Shown: in pieces, positions 1 through 10,338 of the stretch
How the letters are laid out: the number at the start of each line of letters is the position of its first letter
How positions within the stretch are numbered: position 1 is the first letter of the stretch
Assembly (NCBI GenBank): GCA_009701575.1
Contig: WLJX01000001.1
Span: 61,844-125,843, forward strand
Source of the DNA: Actinomycetota bacterium
GTDB taxonomy: Bacteria > Actinomycetota > Actinomycetes > Nanopelagicales > Nanopelagicaceae
Length of the DNA: 64,000 nt
Reading direction: 5' to 3'
The notes under the pieces: generated by a model
Told to the model about the DNA's origin: nothing
The model's input: the letters and a program-made list of their open reading frames with translations, nothing else
Databases searched by the model: none
Translations under genes and position numbers: made by a program

Positions 1-1220
1 TGGCTAGGTAATTTCATGCCTTCAAACGGGGTGTTCTTACTCTTAGAGCTGAGTCTATTGCGGTCAACAATCCACGTCTTATCCGTGTCAATGATTGTTA
101 AATTCGCTTGTGCGCCCTTAATGATTTGATTTCCATGCTTGGAATAACCTGCGATTTTAGCCGGGGCAATAGACATCCGATCAACCAAATCAGACCAGTT
201 CATCAAATTGCTCTCAACCATGGATTTAACCACGACCGAAAGTGCCGTTTCGAGTCCGACCATTCCAAAAGCTGCGCTCTGCCATTCACAATCTTTATCT
301 TCAGTCGGATGAGGCGCGTGATCTGTGCCCACAATATCGATTGTCCCATCGGCTAAACCATTGCGTAACGCTAGGACATCCTTTTCGGTGCGCAATGGTG
401 GGTTCACTTTGAAGATTGGATCATAATTTTGTACTAATTCATCAGTGAGGAGTAAGTGGTGTGGCGTAACTTCAGCGGTGACGTTAATCCCCCGTGATTT
501 TGCAAAGCGTACTAAGTCAACGCCACCTGCTGTTGTTAAATGACAGATATGAAGGCGGCTTCCTACATGTTCCGCCAGAAGAATATCTCGAGCGATAATC
601 GCCTCTTCCGCTACCGCAGGCCAACCTGTAAGGCCAAGGCGGGCAGAAACGATTCCCTCGTTCATCTGCGACCCAACAGTTAGCGCAGGATCTTGTGCGT
701 GTTGGGCAATAATTCCATTAAAAGTTTTGACATATTCGAGTGCTCGGCGCATTAACAACGGATCCGAAACGCACTTTCCGTCATCACTAAAAATTCTCAC
801 CTTAGCTTTTGAATTTGCCATTGCCCCAAGTTCCGCAAGTGCTTCGCCTTTAAGACCTTGTGTCACGGCACCAATAGGGAAGACATCACATAAGCCTGCT
901 TCTTGACCCAACCTATAAACCTGTTCAACTACTCCCGCTGTATCTGCAACTGGGAAAGTATTCGCCATTGCAGAGATTGCGGTGTAACCACCCTTTGCTG
1001 CTGCCGCACTTCCCGTGGCCACGGTCTCAGAATCTTCTCGACCAGGTTCGCGCAAATGAGTATGCAAATCAACCAACCCAGGAATAAGCAAATTCTTTTT
1101 GGCATCGATAAATTCACCAACTTTTAACCCACTACCGATTTCGGAAATCACATCACCGTTAATAACTACATCAACGATATTTCCATCCAACATTCGGGCA
1201 TTTCCAATTGTGAAATGCAT
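1..1220 (-). CDS. pyrC: Dihydroorotase, partial (C-terminus runs off the window start)
   Basis: Own reverse-strand translation from ATG at 1218-1220: MHFTIGNARMLDGNIVDVVINGDVISEIGS...LIPGLVDLHTHLREPG...; metal-binding HTHLREPG motif; adjacent to pyrB. Absent from the ORF track because it has no stop in the window. Confidence 0.93.
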   Translation of the reverse strand, partial: MHFTIGNARMLDGNIVDVVINGDVISEIGSGLKVGEFIDAKKNLLIPGLVDLHTHLREPGREDSETVATGSAAAAKGGYTAISAMANTFPVADTAGVVEQVYRLGQEAGLCDVFPIGAVTQGLKGEALAELGAMANSKAKVRIFSDDGKCVSDPLLMRRALEYVKTFNGIIAQHAQDPALTVGSQMNEGIVSARLGLTGWPAVAEEAIIARDILLAEHVGSRLHICHLTTAGGVDLVRFAKSRGINVTAEVTPHHLLLTDELVQNYDPIFKVNPPLRTEKDVLALRNGLADGTIDIVGTDHAPHPTEDKDCEWQSAAFGMVGLETALSVVVKSMVESNLMNWSDLVDRMSIAPAKIAGYSKHGNQIIKGAQANLTIIDTDKTWIVDRNRLSSKSKNTPFEGMKLPS

Positions 1221-2174
1221 TTACGCACTCACCTCTCCGGCAAGTGCTGCCCCTCCAAGTAATTGATAAAGAACTGCCATCCGTACGAGAACACCATTCG
1301 AAACCTGTGCAAGTACCACTGACTGATGAGAGTCCGCGCTCTCTGCAGAAATTTCTAACCCACGATTCATCGGACCGGGGTGCATAACTATTGCCTTGGA
1401 CTTCAAAGAATTTAACCTAGCCAAATCTAAACCGTAACCTCGCGAATATTCTCGTTCCGATGGGAAGAATGAATCGGCCATGCGTTCTGATTGCACCCGA
1501 AGAACCATAAGTACATCTACTTTATTAATTACCGAATCGAGGTCATAACTAACATCTACTTTCCAATCTGTAACACCTACTGGGATCAAAGTTGGTGGTG
1601 CGATAAGTGTTACGTGGGCTCCAAGTTTAGTTAGCAACAAGACGTTGCTACGGGCGACCCGAGAATGGAGAATATCGCCAACAATTCCAACCTTTAAGCC
1701 GGCAAAACTCTCGCGAAACTCCGGAAACTTACTGCGGATTGTGTAGGCATCTAAAAGCGCTTGGGTCGGATGTTCATGGGTTCCATCACCCGCGTTGATT
1801 ACCGACGCGCTTATCCAACCTGAATCTGCTAATCGTTGAGCAGCGCCCGAGGCACCATGTCGAATGACTACTGCATCCGCGCCCATGGCTTGGAGAGTTT
1901 GCGCCGTGTCCTTAAGAGATTCACCCTTGCTAACGCTCGAACCTTTTGCTGAAAAATTTATAACATCAGCAGATAACCGCTTTGCCGCGGATTCAAAGGA
2001 GATCCTTGTTCTAGTCGAATCTTCAAAGAAAAGATTTACAACTGTTCGCCCACGCAAGGTAGGGAGCTTCTTCATTGGTCCATCGGAAATCTTCGCTAAT
2101 TCACTCGCGGTGTTCAATATCTCAAGCGCATCCGAAGCACTTAAATCGTTTATCGAGAGCAGATGTTTTTTCAT
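1221..2174 (-). CDS. pyrB: Aspartate carbamoyltransferase catalytic subunit
   Basis: [12 protein letters not shown] and [12 protein letters not shown] motifs, HPGPMNRG; pyr cluster context. Confidence 0.97.
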   Translation of the reverse strand: MKKHLLSINDLSASDALEILNTASELAKISDGPMKKLPTLRGRTVVNLFFEDSTRTRISFESAAKRLSADVINFSAKGSSVSKGESLKDTAQTLQAMGADAVVIRHGASGAAQRLADSGWISASVINAGDGTHEHPTQALLDAYTIRSKFPEFRESFAGLKVGIVGDILHSRVARSNVLLLTKLGAHVTLIAPPTLIPVGVTDWKVDVSYDLDSVINKVDVLMVLRVQSERMADSFFPSEREYSRGYGLDLARLNSLKSKAIVMHPGPMNRGLEISAESADSHQSVVLAQVSNGVLVRMAVLYQLLGGAALAGEVSA

Positions 2175-2702
2175 TTACGCACCTGCCATTATCTCAACGC
2201 TATCTTCGCCGTCGATCTCGCTAAGGCGAACCTTTACGGATTCTGTGGCGGCCGTTGGAATATTCTTGCCTACGTAATCAGCTCGAATCGGTAGCTCGCG
2301 GTGACCGCGATCTACTAAAACTGCCAACTGCACAGTTCTCGGTCGACCGATTTCACCAAGTGCATCTAAGGCGGCACGAATAGTTCGACCAGAAAATAGA
2401 ACATCATCTACAAGAACAACATCTTTTCCTTCAATTCCACCACTTGGAATTAGCGTTGGCAACAAAGGTCGAGGTGGACGCAGTCTAAGGTCATCTCTAT
2501 GGAGCGTTATATCTAACGTTCCAACAGGAACTGGAGACTGTATTTCTCCTAAAAATTGTGCAATACGCTCCCCAAGGAATGCGCCTCGGGTTGGTATTCC
2601 AAGTAGAACAACGTTATCTAAACCGCGATTATGTTCAATGATTTCATGTGCAATGCGCTTTAGTGCTCGGCCAATTTCGCCGGCGTCCAGGACTGTAGCC
2701 AT
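2175..2702 (-). CDS. pyrR: Bifunctional pyr operon regulator / uracil phosphoribosyltransferase PyrR
   Basis: PRPP-binding [31 protein letters not shown]; first gene of the pyrRBC cluster. Confidence 0.96.
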   Translation of the reverse strand: MATVLDAGEIGRALKRIAHEIIEHNRGLDNVVLLGIPTRGAFLGERIAQFLGEIQSPVPVGTLDITLHRDDLRLRPPRPLLPTLIPSGGIEGKDVVLVDDVLFSGRTIRAALDALGEIGRPRTVQLAVLVDRGHRELPIRADYVGKNIPTAATESVKVRLSEIDGEDSVEIMAGA

Positions 2703-2707
2703 TTTTT

Positions 2708-2742
2708 CTCCTTCGCCGCCTCTCTGGACGGATCGTTAAAGG
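2708..2742 (-). promoter_or_regulatory. Predicted PyrR-binding RNA hairpin overlapping the pyrR Shine-Dalgarno
   Basis: Minus strand reads CCTTTAACGATCCGTCCAGAGAGGCGGCGAAGGAG-AAAAA-ATG. The GUCCAGAGAGGC core matches the known PyrR-binding loop; CCG/CGG and CCUU/AAGG arms can pair, and the AAGG is part of the SD. Confidence 0.8.
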
Positions 2743-2826
2743 ACCTTATTGCCTCTCGGGCGGGGAAAAGATACCACCTGTGGACAGGCAAATCCATCTG
2801 CGACTCCCCGTGCCTATTCTCGGGCA

Positions 2827-3312
2827 ATGATAATAATTCCAGAACTTTCAATAGAAGAGATTGCCGTATCGATTAAGGCAGTACGTAAAGCTAAAGGTCT
2901 AACGCTGCGCCAGGTGGAGGAGAAATCTGGCGGGCTGTGGAAGGCGGTAGTCATAGGTTCATATGAAAGATGCGACCGCGCGCTATCTGTAAAGAAGGCA
3001 ATAACTCTTGCAAATTTTTACCAAGTTCCCCTAGATGAACTATTAGGACTTCACAAAGATGTAAAGGCCACTCCAAGAGAGAAGATAACTCTAGATATCC
3101 GAGCGACAAATAATCTGAGTCCAAGTGATAACGAGAGCGCAAATATCAGAAATTTCGCCACATTAATCTGCGCAAAACGACGAGATTGGAATGGCGAGGT
3201 ACTGTCTATTCGTAACTCTGATTTAACAACTATTGCTCTACTGCTAAATAAGGATGAGGCAACTTCATACGATTGGCTTTTGAACCGCGGATTACTCTTA
3301 GCAAAACCCTAA
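2827..3312 (+). CDS. bldD: BldD-like transcriptional regulator (XRE HTH plus C-terminal domain with c-di-GMP signature)
   Basis: ATG at 2827 within the 2749 ORF; N-terminal HTH (IKAVRKAKGLTLRQVEEKSGGLWKAVVIGSYERCDRALSVKKAITLANFYQVPLDELL); RRD-x8-RNSD in the C-terminus; bldD position between nusB and pyrR as in Streptomyces. Confidence 0.88.
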   Translation: MIIIPELSIEEIAVSIKAVRKAKGLTLRQVEEKSGGLWKAVVIGSYERCDRALSVKKAITLANFYQVPLDELLGLHKDVKATPREKITLDIRATNNLSPSDNESANIRNFATLICAKRRDWNGEVLSIRNSDLTTIALLLNKDEATSYDWLLNRGLLLAKP

Positions 3313-3317
3313 TTAAA

Positions 3318-3725
3318 TTAAAGCGCGAATGATGGTTTGAGAATTATGATTCGACCCAAGACGCCATTAATATATTTTGCAGAGTCATCAGTCGAAAGTT
3401 CAGTAGCGATTTCTACCGCTTCAGAGACCGCGATTTGATCATCTAAGCCATCTACCCAGAGCAGTTCAAATAGTGCAATCCGCAAAATATTACGATCTAT
3501 TGCAGGCATCCGATCCATATCCCAGCCTTGGGCGTAAGTCGTAATCAATTCATCGATCTTGCTTCGATGTTCTGCAACCCCAACCAGCAACTCGGCTACA
3601 TATTCACCTTGTGATAGTTCTTCAGCTGGTCGCAGCGCTAGAAGATCAAGGGCACTTGCACCACGAATATCAGCCTCGTAAAGGAAATCTAAAGCACGCT
3701 TGCGCGCCTTTCGGCGTGCGCTCAC
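3318..3725 (-). CDS. nusB: Transcription antitermination factor NusB
   Basis: RRKARKRALDFLYEADIR...DRNILRIALFELLW...INGVLGRI; GTG start overlapping the efp stop. Confidence 0.95.
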   Translation of the reverse strand: MSARRKARKRALDFLYEADIRGASALDLLALRPAEELSQGEYVAELLVGVAEHRSKIDELITTYAQGWDMDRMPAIDRNILRIALFELLWVDGLDDQIAVSEAVEIATELSTDDSAKYINGVLGRIIILKPSFAL

Positions 3726-4285
3726 TAGTTTGCTCGACCTAGATATGCACCTGTGCGGGTATCAACTAAAACTTTCTCATCTTGCTTTATAAACAATGGC
3801 ACTTGAACAGTTATGCCTGTCTCTAGTGTGGCTGGCTTTGTTCCACCAGAAGAGCGGTCGCCCTGCAACCCAGGTTCGGTATAAGTGATAGTTAATTCAA
3901 CCGAAGCTGGAAGATCAATATAAAGTGGATTGCCTTCATGGATGGCAACATTCGCTTCACAGTTTTCAAGCATGTAATCTGCAGAATCACCCACCACGGT
4001 CGCAGAAATATTCATCTGATCAAAGGTCTTCTGATCCATGAAAACAAAATCATCACCATCTCGATAAAGGAAAGTCATATCGCGCTTTTCAAGAATCGCA
4101 ACATCTACTTTTACGCCGGCATTTAGCGTGCGATCGATTACTTTTCCAGTAGTCACTGATTTCAATTTGGTCCGAACGAAGGCTGGCCCTTTGCCCGGTT
4201 TGACGTGTTGGAACTCAACAACATTCCAGAGCTGACCTTCGATCTCTAAACACATGCCGTTCTTTAAATCATTTGTTGTTGCCAT
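3725..4285 (-). CDS. efp: Elongation factor P
   Basis: [44 protein letters not shown]-terminal [13 protein letters not shown]. Confidence 0.98.
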   Translation of the reverse strand: MATTNDLKNGMCLEIEGQLWNVVEFQHVKPGKGPAFVRTKLKSVTTGKVIDRTLNAGVKVDVAILEKRDMTFLYRDGDDFVFMDQKTFDQMNISATVVGDSADYMLENCEANVAIHEGNPLYIDLPASVELTITYTEPGLQGDRSSGGTKPATLETGITVQVPLFIKQDEKVLVDTRTGAYLGRAN

Positions 4286-4383
4286 TATCGAATTTCCGTT
4301 TCCAAGAAGCTTTGGCTGCGATTTGCGCCCGATGCAATGCCTTAAGAATACCTGAAGAGTTTGGTTGGATTTACTTACTGCGG

Positions 4384-4815
4384 CTACTTAGCCATGCGAG
4401 AAATTGCGAGCAGCGCGAGGCGATACGAATCTGGGCCAAAACCAGCGATCGTTCCGTTGGCAACTCCTGAGATAACGGAGGTATGGCGGAACTCCTCGCG
4501 AGACATCGGATTAGATAGATGAACTTCGATTAATGGCGCCTTCACCATATCTGCGGCATCGCGAATTGCATACGAATAATGAGTAAATGCTGCTGGGTTA
4601 ATGACCACGGGGATGTTTTTGTCAGCCGCTTCATGCAACCAAGAAATTATTTCTACTTCGCTATCGCTTTGCCTGACATCACATTCGATATTCAATTCCT
4701 TGCCCGCAGAAATAATGAGCTCGGTTAACGAAGGGAAATCGATATCACCATATACCTTTGAATCACGCAGATCTAAGCGACCTAGATTTGGCCCATTTAA
4801 AACTAAAATTTTCAT
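4384..4815 (-). CDS. aroQ: 3-dehydroquinate dehydratase, type II
   Basis: [45 protein letters not shown]. Confidence 0.97.
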   Translation of the reverse strand: MKILVLNGPNLGRLDLRDSKVYGDIDFPSLTELIISAGKELNIECDVRQSDSEVEIISWLHEAADKNIPVVINPAAFTHYSYAIRDAADMVKAPLIEVHLSNPMSREEFRHTSVISGVANGTIAGFGPDSYRLALLAISRMAK

Positions 4816-5852
4816 GAGCTAATTCTCTCATAAGCGCTTGCTAATTGGTCGTTAGTTACATTTTCTAACCAGATGGGTTTAGCAACCCCTTCCAAACCGA
4901 TAAATCTCAAGCTCGCTCCTCGAGCCTTCTTATCACTCGACATTAAACTCAAGAGCTTCGGGAATTCACCACTCTTGTAAGATACGGGCAGTTCGTATTT
5001 CTGAAGAAGTTCGCGATGTTGAACAACAATTTCACTGGCAATTTTTCCAAGTTGATTACTCAATTCTGCGGCAAAAACTAACCCGATCGAAACCGCTTCG
5101 CCATGACGAAGTTTGTAACCTTCCAACTTCTCAACCGCATGCCCAAGGGTGTGACCATAGTTGAGAATTTCACGAAGACGGTTCTCCTTGAAATCAGAGC
5201 TGACAATTTTCGCTTTCACATCGATACTGCGCCAGATCAACTCAGAAATATTTTTCTTTCCATCATTCGCTAAATCCAAAATAACTGTGTCGGCAATAAA
5301 ACCAGCCTTAATGACTTCAGCCATTCCGGCGTTGAAGTCTCTAGCAGGTAGCGATTGCAGAAAACTTTCGTCAATTGTTACAGAAACTGGTGAATGAAAT
5401 GATCCAATTAAATTCTTTCCATGCTCGCTATTTATTCCAGTCTTTCCACCAATCGCTGCATCAACCATGCCAGCTAGTGAAGTTGGAATTGCATGCCAGG
5501 CGATACCACGGAGCCAAGTCGCGGCCACAAACCCAGCTAAATCAGTTGTTGCTCCCCCACCGATGCCCACTATGCAATCGCTCCGGGTCAAACCGAATTC
5601 ACCACAAACCTCCCACATCTCCAGTAGGAAATCGGGTGATTTTGCAGCTTCACCACTTGGCGTACTAACTAGCTGAACCTGCGAATCTAAGCTCTTCGCG
5701 ATGTTGTCAATTTTCAAAAGAGTTACCAGTTCAACTGGAGCAACTATCAATATTTTCTCGTAACTTTTAGAAATTTCGACCAGGGCATCGCGCCATTTGC
5801 GATCAAAATTTATCGAATACTCTCTCTCGGCTGAAATAGAAATAGATCTCAT
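4812..5852 (-). CDS. aroB: 3-dehydroquinate synthase
   Basis: GGGATTDLAGFVAATWLRGI, GGKTGIN, LNYGHTLGHAVE; 4-nt overlap with aroQ. Confidence 0.97.
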   Translation of the reverse strand: MRSISISAEREYSINFDRKWRDALVEISKSYEKILIVAPVELVTLLKIDNIAKSLDSQVQLVSTPSGEAAKSPDFLLEMWEVCGEFGLTRSDCIVGIGGGATTDLAGFVAATWLRGIAWHAIPTSLAGMVDAAIGGKTGINSEHGKNLIGSFHSPVSVTIDESFLQSLPARDFNAGMAEVIKAGFIADTVILDLANDGKKNISELIWRSIDVKAKIVSSDFKENRLREILNYGHTLGHAVEKLEGYKLRHGEAVSIGLVFAAELSNQLGKIASEIVVQHRELLQKYELPVSYKSGEFPKLLSLMSSDKKARGASLRFIGLEGVAKPIWLENVTNDQLASAYERISS

Positions 5853-6361
5853 ATTTTGATTCCCAACGCTGAAATAATCTCTTGCGCCACCTCAATTGGC
5901 TTTCGGTTGTCCGTCGCTATCTGCATTGTTGAAAGCGATTCATAAATAGGTCTCCGAACCTCCATCAAAGCCATCCACTGCTGACGCGGATTGATTGTTA
6001 AGAGCGGACGCTCCTTATTGAACCCAACTCTCGGTGCAGCTTGTGAAATAGAAACCTGTAAGTAGGCGACAGGTAAGCCACTCTTCTTTAGCAACTCAGA
6101 AACATCTGAATCCAAAACTGATCCGCCACCAAGTGCGACCACGCCGCTTGCCTGCGTCAAGGCTTCAATCACTACCTCTTTTTCCATTGCACGGAATACA
6201 GGCTCACCATCTTCGGTAAAAATCTCTGAGATCTTCTTGCCGCATCGCTTTTCGATTTCCAAATCTGTATCCAAAATTTCACATTGCAACAACTTCGCGA
6301 GCTGTCTTCCTACTGAGGATTTACCCGCTCCTGGCGGACCGATTAGAACCGCCTTTGGCAT
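5849..6361 (-). CDS. aroK: Shikimate kinase
   Basis: GPPGAGKSSVGRQLAKLL Walker A, VVALGGGSV. Confidence 0.96.
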   Translation of the reverse strand: MPKAVLIGPPGAGKSSVGRQLAKLLQCEILDTDLEIEKRCGKKISEIFTEDGEPVFRAMEKEVVIEALTQASGVVALGGGSVLDSDVSELLKKSGLPVAYLQVSISQAAPRVGFNKERPLLTINPRQQWMALMEVRRPIYESLSTMQIATDNRKPIEVAQEIISALGIKI

Positions 6362-7545
6362 TATGCGATTCCGAGGTTCTCGATGAAATTCTTATAGTTG
6401 CGTGCTACTTCGCCAACGCTATCGCCACCAAATTTTTCAAGAACTGCATCCGCTAAAACAAGTGCGACCATCGCCTCGGCAACAATTCCTGCTGCTGGAA
6501 CCGCGCAGACATCAGAACGTTGATTGATGGCCTTTGCTGCTTCACCAGTTGCAGTATCGATTGTGTCTAGGGCTTTAGGTACTGTTGATATAGGTTTCAT
6601 GGCAGCGCGAACACGTAAAATTTCTCCGTTAGTTATTCCACCCTCTGTTCCACCAGCGCGATCCGTGCGTCTAACAATTTTCCCAGCTGCGTTCTTCTCA
6701 ATTTCATCATGTGCTGATGATCCGCGTCGCCTGGCAGATTCAAATCCATCGCCAAGTTCTACGCCTTTGATTGCCTGAATTCCCATTAATGCACCTGCCA
6801 GTTTTGAATCCAGTCGGCGGTCCCAATGAGTGTGCGATCCAAGTCCTACTGGAACATTAAAAGCTAAAACCTCTACAACTCCACCCAATGTGTCGCCATC
6901 TTTATGGGCGCTTTCGATCTCTTTCACCATCTCTGCACTGAGCGATGTATCAGCGGCTCTAACGGGATCTTCATCAACAGCAAGACGATCCGCATAAGTT
7001 GGCAATTTATAACCAGCTTTCGCGACAGCACCGCCTATTGAGATAACGTGGCTCATAATTTTTATACCAATTGCTTGATCTAGGAATGCTCTGGCTACAG
7101 CGCCAAGTGCAACACGAGCGGCAGTTTCACGTGCGCTAGCTCTCTCTAAAATTGGGCGGGCATCATCAAAGTCGTACTTCTGCATTCCAACTAAATCTGC
7201 ATGTCCTGGTCTAGGTCGAGTCAGCGGCGCATTTCTAGCTAATTCACTTAACTCATTTGGATCTACTACTTCTGGGGCCATTACCTTCGACCATTTTGGC
7301 CATTCTGAATTACCAATCTGAAGGGCAATGGGACCACCTTGTGATTTCCCATGTCGAACTCCACCAAGAATTGAAACCACATCTGCCTCAAAAGTTTGTC
7401 TCGCCCCTCGACCAAAACCTAATCGACGGCGTTGCAGGTCCGCATCGATCATCTCTTTAGTGATTTCAATATGTGCGGGCATTCCTTCGAGGATTGCACT
7501 GAGTGCAGGTCCATGAGATTCACCAGCGGTTAACCAACGAATCAC
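6361..7545 (-). CDS. aroC: Chorismate synthase
   Basis: (V)[23 protein letters not shown] from GTG at 7543-7545 (ORF track start 7695 looks over-extended); [24 protein letters not shown]. Confidence 0.96.
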   Translation of the reverse strand: MIRWLTAGESHGPALSAILEGMPAHIEITKEMIDADLQRRRLGFGRGARQTFEADVVSILGGVRHGKSQGGPIALQIGNSEWPKWSKVMAPEVVDPNELSELARNAPLTRPRPGHADLVGMQKYDFDDARPILERASARETAARVALGAVARAFLDQAIGIKIMSHVISIGGAVAKAGYKLPTYADRLAVDEDPVRAADTSLSAEMVKEIESAHKDGDTLGGVVEVLAFNVPVGLGSHTHWDRRLDSKLAGALMGIQAIKGVELGDGFESARRRGSSAHDEIEKNAAGKIVRRTDRAGGTEGGITNGEILRVRAAMKPISTVPKALDTIDTATGEAAKAINQRSDVCAVPAAGIVAEAMVALVLADAVLEKFGGDSVGEVARNYKNFIENLGIA

Positions 7546-7639
7546 AGCGACTCCCTCTAATCTCTCCAAAATAATCCGCCAAAGCGGATTGCAGGCTCCT
7601 ATTGTGTCAGAAGTTTGATGCTCCGCGCTTGAAATAGCG

Positions 7640-8053
7640 CTATACCGAAGCGAGAAAAGCCAGAAAAATAAAAGGTGCAAATGGAATGCTGCCACTGAAT
7701 TTTCGCGAATATAGGGACGAAGCGATGCTAAATAATCCTCCCAATATCCAACTCCATGAAAAATACACTAACCAACCAGTGAAAACTGGGGCCCAAATCG
7801 TCATAACCCAGAAGAGCTTTAAATCCCCTGGACCTATCCGTCCGTTGAAAATTATATGGGCGGCGATCATCAGGAAAGTTGTGAGGCCTACGCAAATTAG
7901 AGCACCTGAATCGAAGGATTTTAGATTGGCAAGAATCGAGAATATCGCGAAGAAAGCAAGACTTCTATTTCTAATAATTCGATTTTTAATATCACTCCAT
8001 GAAATTAGGAGTGCGGAAATGAGATAACCACCGAGTGCAAATAATTCAAACAC
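7640..8053 (-). CDS. Prepilin peptidase (A24 family), short form without N-terminal methyltransferase domain
   Basis: Multi-[12 protein letters not shown] and [12 protein letters not shown] (GxGD aspartyl protease motif); located between aroC and aroE. Confidence 0.8.
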   Translation of the reverse strand: MFELFALGGYLISALLISWSDIKNRIIRNRSLAFFAIFSILANLKSFDSGALICVGLTTFLMIAAHIIFNGRIGPGDLKLFWVMTIWAPVFTGWLVYFSWSWILGGLFSIASSLYSRKFSGSIPFAPFIFLAFLASV

Positions 8054-8105
8054 TCTGGAAATTTAGCTTAGAAAGCTTCCCCGTTTCTGAAGGCTGTGGA
8101 TATCG

Positions 8106-8894
8106 CTAATCCTTCGAAACGTGCGACAGCAATTGTGTGCGCATTGAATCGAAGCTGAAAGTTTTACCTGTGAATATTTCTATTTGGAAAAGCGCCTGTT
8201 CCACGAGCAAATCACGCCCACTAATTACCTTACCTCCCAGCTCGGAGTATCGCTTAGCGAAATCGGTCGGCCAAGGTTTATAGAGACATTCGACCAAAGT
8301 GCCTTGCGCATTTTTCAAGTTGTTTACATAACTGTCGTACACATTTACTGGAGTGCTTTGAATTATCAAATCATATGAATCCAAGTTTGCAGACATCTCT
8401 AGGTGAGTTAACGAAACCTCAGGCGCTGCTTTTGCCATACCTATTAAGCGATCTGGCGAACGAAGCAATACATCTATCTTGCCCACCTTAGAGTTGAGTG
8501 CGCCGGCAGCGGCTCGAGCCGTTCCTCCGCCACCAATGATGGCAACTTTCGAATCTTGCGAAACCTTAAGAAGATTTGCGAAGGCTAGGTAATCAGTTGA
8601 TGTAGCGTGCCATTCACTTTCCAACCTATACAGAGTGTTCGCTGAATTAATACGAAGAGCAGTTTCGCTTACCGAGTCGCAATATCCAATTGCAATTTCC
8701 TTAAGTGGCATCGTCAAAGAGAATCCAGTCCAACCATTCTTCGCGCTTTCTGAAAAGAAGCTCGGAAAAATTTTTTCATCAACCTCAATAGCGGTGTATT
8801 CACCAACAGAACCGAGTATCTCGTAGGCTTTCTTGTGAATTTTTGGTGAGAGCGAATGTGTTATCGGTGAACCCAAAACCGCGGCTTTAATCAT
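8106..8894 (-). CDS. aroE: Shikimate dehydrogenase
   Basis: VLGSPITHSLSPKIHKKAYE; GFSLTMPLKEIAI; IIGGGGTARAAAGAL. Confidence 0.93.
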   Translation of the reverse strand: MIKAAVLGSPITHSLSPKIHKKAYEILGSVGEYTAIEVDEKIFPSFFSESAKNGWTGFSLTMPLKEIAIGYCDSVSETALRINSANTLYRLESEWHATSTDYLAFANLLKVSQDSKVAIIGGGGTARAAAGALNSKVGKIDVLLRSPDRLIGMAKAAPEVSLTHLEMSANLDSYDLIIQSTPVNVYDSYVNNLKNAQGTLVECLYKPWPTDFAKRYSELGGKVISGRDLLVEQALFQIEIFTGKTFSFDSMRTQLLSHVSKD

Positions 8895-9892
8895 TTGAAT
8901 TTACCTGCCGCAACATTCTTATTGAACTCCGTATTCCAATTTGAGAATTCTGCGAAATCCTTGGTGAATCGAGTATCACCTGGAGCAACAGTAATGAAAT
9001 ACAGCCAATCCCCGCTTGCAGGTTTCAGGCTTGCAGTTATGGCATCGAGGCTAGGGTTAGAGATCGGTGTAGGCGGTAGACCGACATGCTTATAAGTGTT
9101 GTAGGGCGAATTTATTTTGGTCGCATTATTTGAGAGGGTAATTTTACCTCGTAAATTTGCCGCGTATTGAACCGTAGAATTCAATTGCAGTGCCATTCCA
9201 ATTTTAAGTCGGTTATAAATCACTCTTGCAACTTTAGAGAAATCCTTAGCATCACCTTCAACTTGGACCATCGATGCAATCGTTAGGACATCGAAGGGTT
9301 TGTATTTGTCGAAACCAGTATTTATCCCTGTTCCAAAGCTTTCAACTTTTGCCTTTTTTACCATAGTCTCTAGCGCATCAGAAAGAGATGTACCGGGTGC
9401 GAAAGAATAATGTGCCGGGAAGAGTGAGCCTTCCAATGATTTTGTGTTAGCGGGAAAGAGCGATTTAACAGTTGAGTAACCTGAATTGCTCTTTGAGATA
9501 TGGTCATTTCTCATTAAAAGATTCATCACATCAGCGAAGGTAGATCCCTCTTTAACTACCAGTAAGTTATTTAGCCGTTTTGAATCTAGGAGTTGCGAAA
9601 TTGCAACACTGGCTGGAATATGAAGTTCGATCGAATGCGATCCTGCACTTATCCCCTGAGCCTTTGGATCTCTTGTGAACTCTTCTACAAAACGTGATGC
9701 GCTCTTGATAACACCGAGTTTCTCCAAATTAGTCGCGATAGAACTTCCGAGTTCCCCGTCTGCGACTACAAAATCAATGAGCTCGCCAGGTTTGTTATCT
9801 GGAAAATCATTCTGTGGTCGAAATTGAAAAAGTCCAACGACTATTAATAGTCCAACTAGACCCATAGCTAAGAATTTAATTCTCGTATTCAT
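8891..9892 (-). CDS. mltG: Endolytic transglycosylase MltG (YceG-like)
   Basis: N-terminal TM; LTIASMVQVEGDAKDFSKVARVIYNRLKIGMALQLNSTVQYA; SPYNTYKHVGLPPTPISNPS. Confidence 0.95.
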   Translation of the reverse strand: MNTRIKFLAMGLVGLLIVVGLFQFRPQNDFPDNKPGELIDFVVADGELGSSIATNLEKLGVIKSASRFVEEFTRDPKAQGISAGSHSIELHIPASVAISQLLDSKRLNNLLVVKEGSTFADVMNLLMRNDHISKSNSGYSTVKSLFPANTKSLEGSLFPAHYSFAPGTSLSDALETMVKKAKVESFGTGINTGFDKYKPFDVLTIASMVQVEGDAKDFSKVARVIYNRLKIGMALQLNSTVQYAANLRGKITLSNNATKINSPYNTYKHVGLPPTPISNPSLDAITASLKPASGDWLYFITVAPGDTRFTKDFAEFSNWNTEFNKNVAAGKFK

Positions 9893-10338
9893 GCTTCAAA
9901 ACTCTTGATTGGCGCGCCCTGAATACGTTCTTGATTTAGCGCGGACTCAAGAATTGCGACCGCCGCCATCGAATCAATCTCCCCTTTGGCCGATTTAGAA
10001 TTCAAACCAGCTTCACGAAGGGTACGGCTGGCAGAAACCGTGGTCATTCGTTCATCTATCAAGTAGATCGGGTTTCGCGTGATCTCGCTAATTAACGAAG
10101 CGAATTGAGTAACGCTCTCACTTTTAACACTCTCACTACCTGATAAATGCAGTGGAAATCCAATGGCAGAGTAAATTGGATCATATTGTTCAAAAAGTTC
10201 AACCAAATCAGTACGCAACTTGTCTGCAGAATTAGTAATGAAATCTAGTGGTGAGGCAAGTATTCCTGACGAGTCAGTAATAGCTACACCGATACGAACA
10301 TCACCGAAATCGAAGGCAATTCGTCGTCCCGGTCTCAT
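9889..10338 (-). CDS. ruvX: Holliday junction resolvase-like RuvX/YqgF
   Basis: RIAFDFGDVRIGVAITDSSGILASPL; IYLIDERMTTVSASRTLREAG. Confidence 0.95.
   Translation of the reverse strand: MRPGRRIAFDFGDVRIGVAITDSSGILASPLDFITNSADKLRTDLVELFEQYDPIYSAIGFPLHLSGSESVKSESVTQFASLISEITRNPIYLIDERMTTVSASRTLREAGLNSKSAKGEIDSMAAVAILESALNQERIQGAPIKSFEA

Noticed and set aside
2743-2826. BldD-type operator in the bldD/pyrR intergenic region; short inverted repeat CCAC-CT-GTGG at about 2775
   Set aside because: No good match to the BldD consensus as I recall it, and the 4-bp repeat is too short to claim
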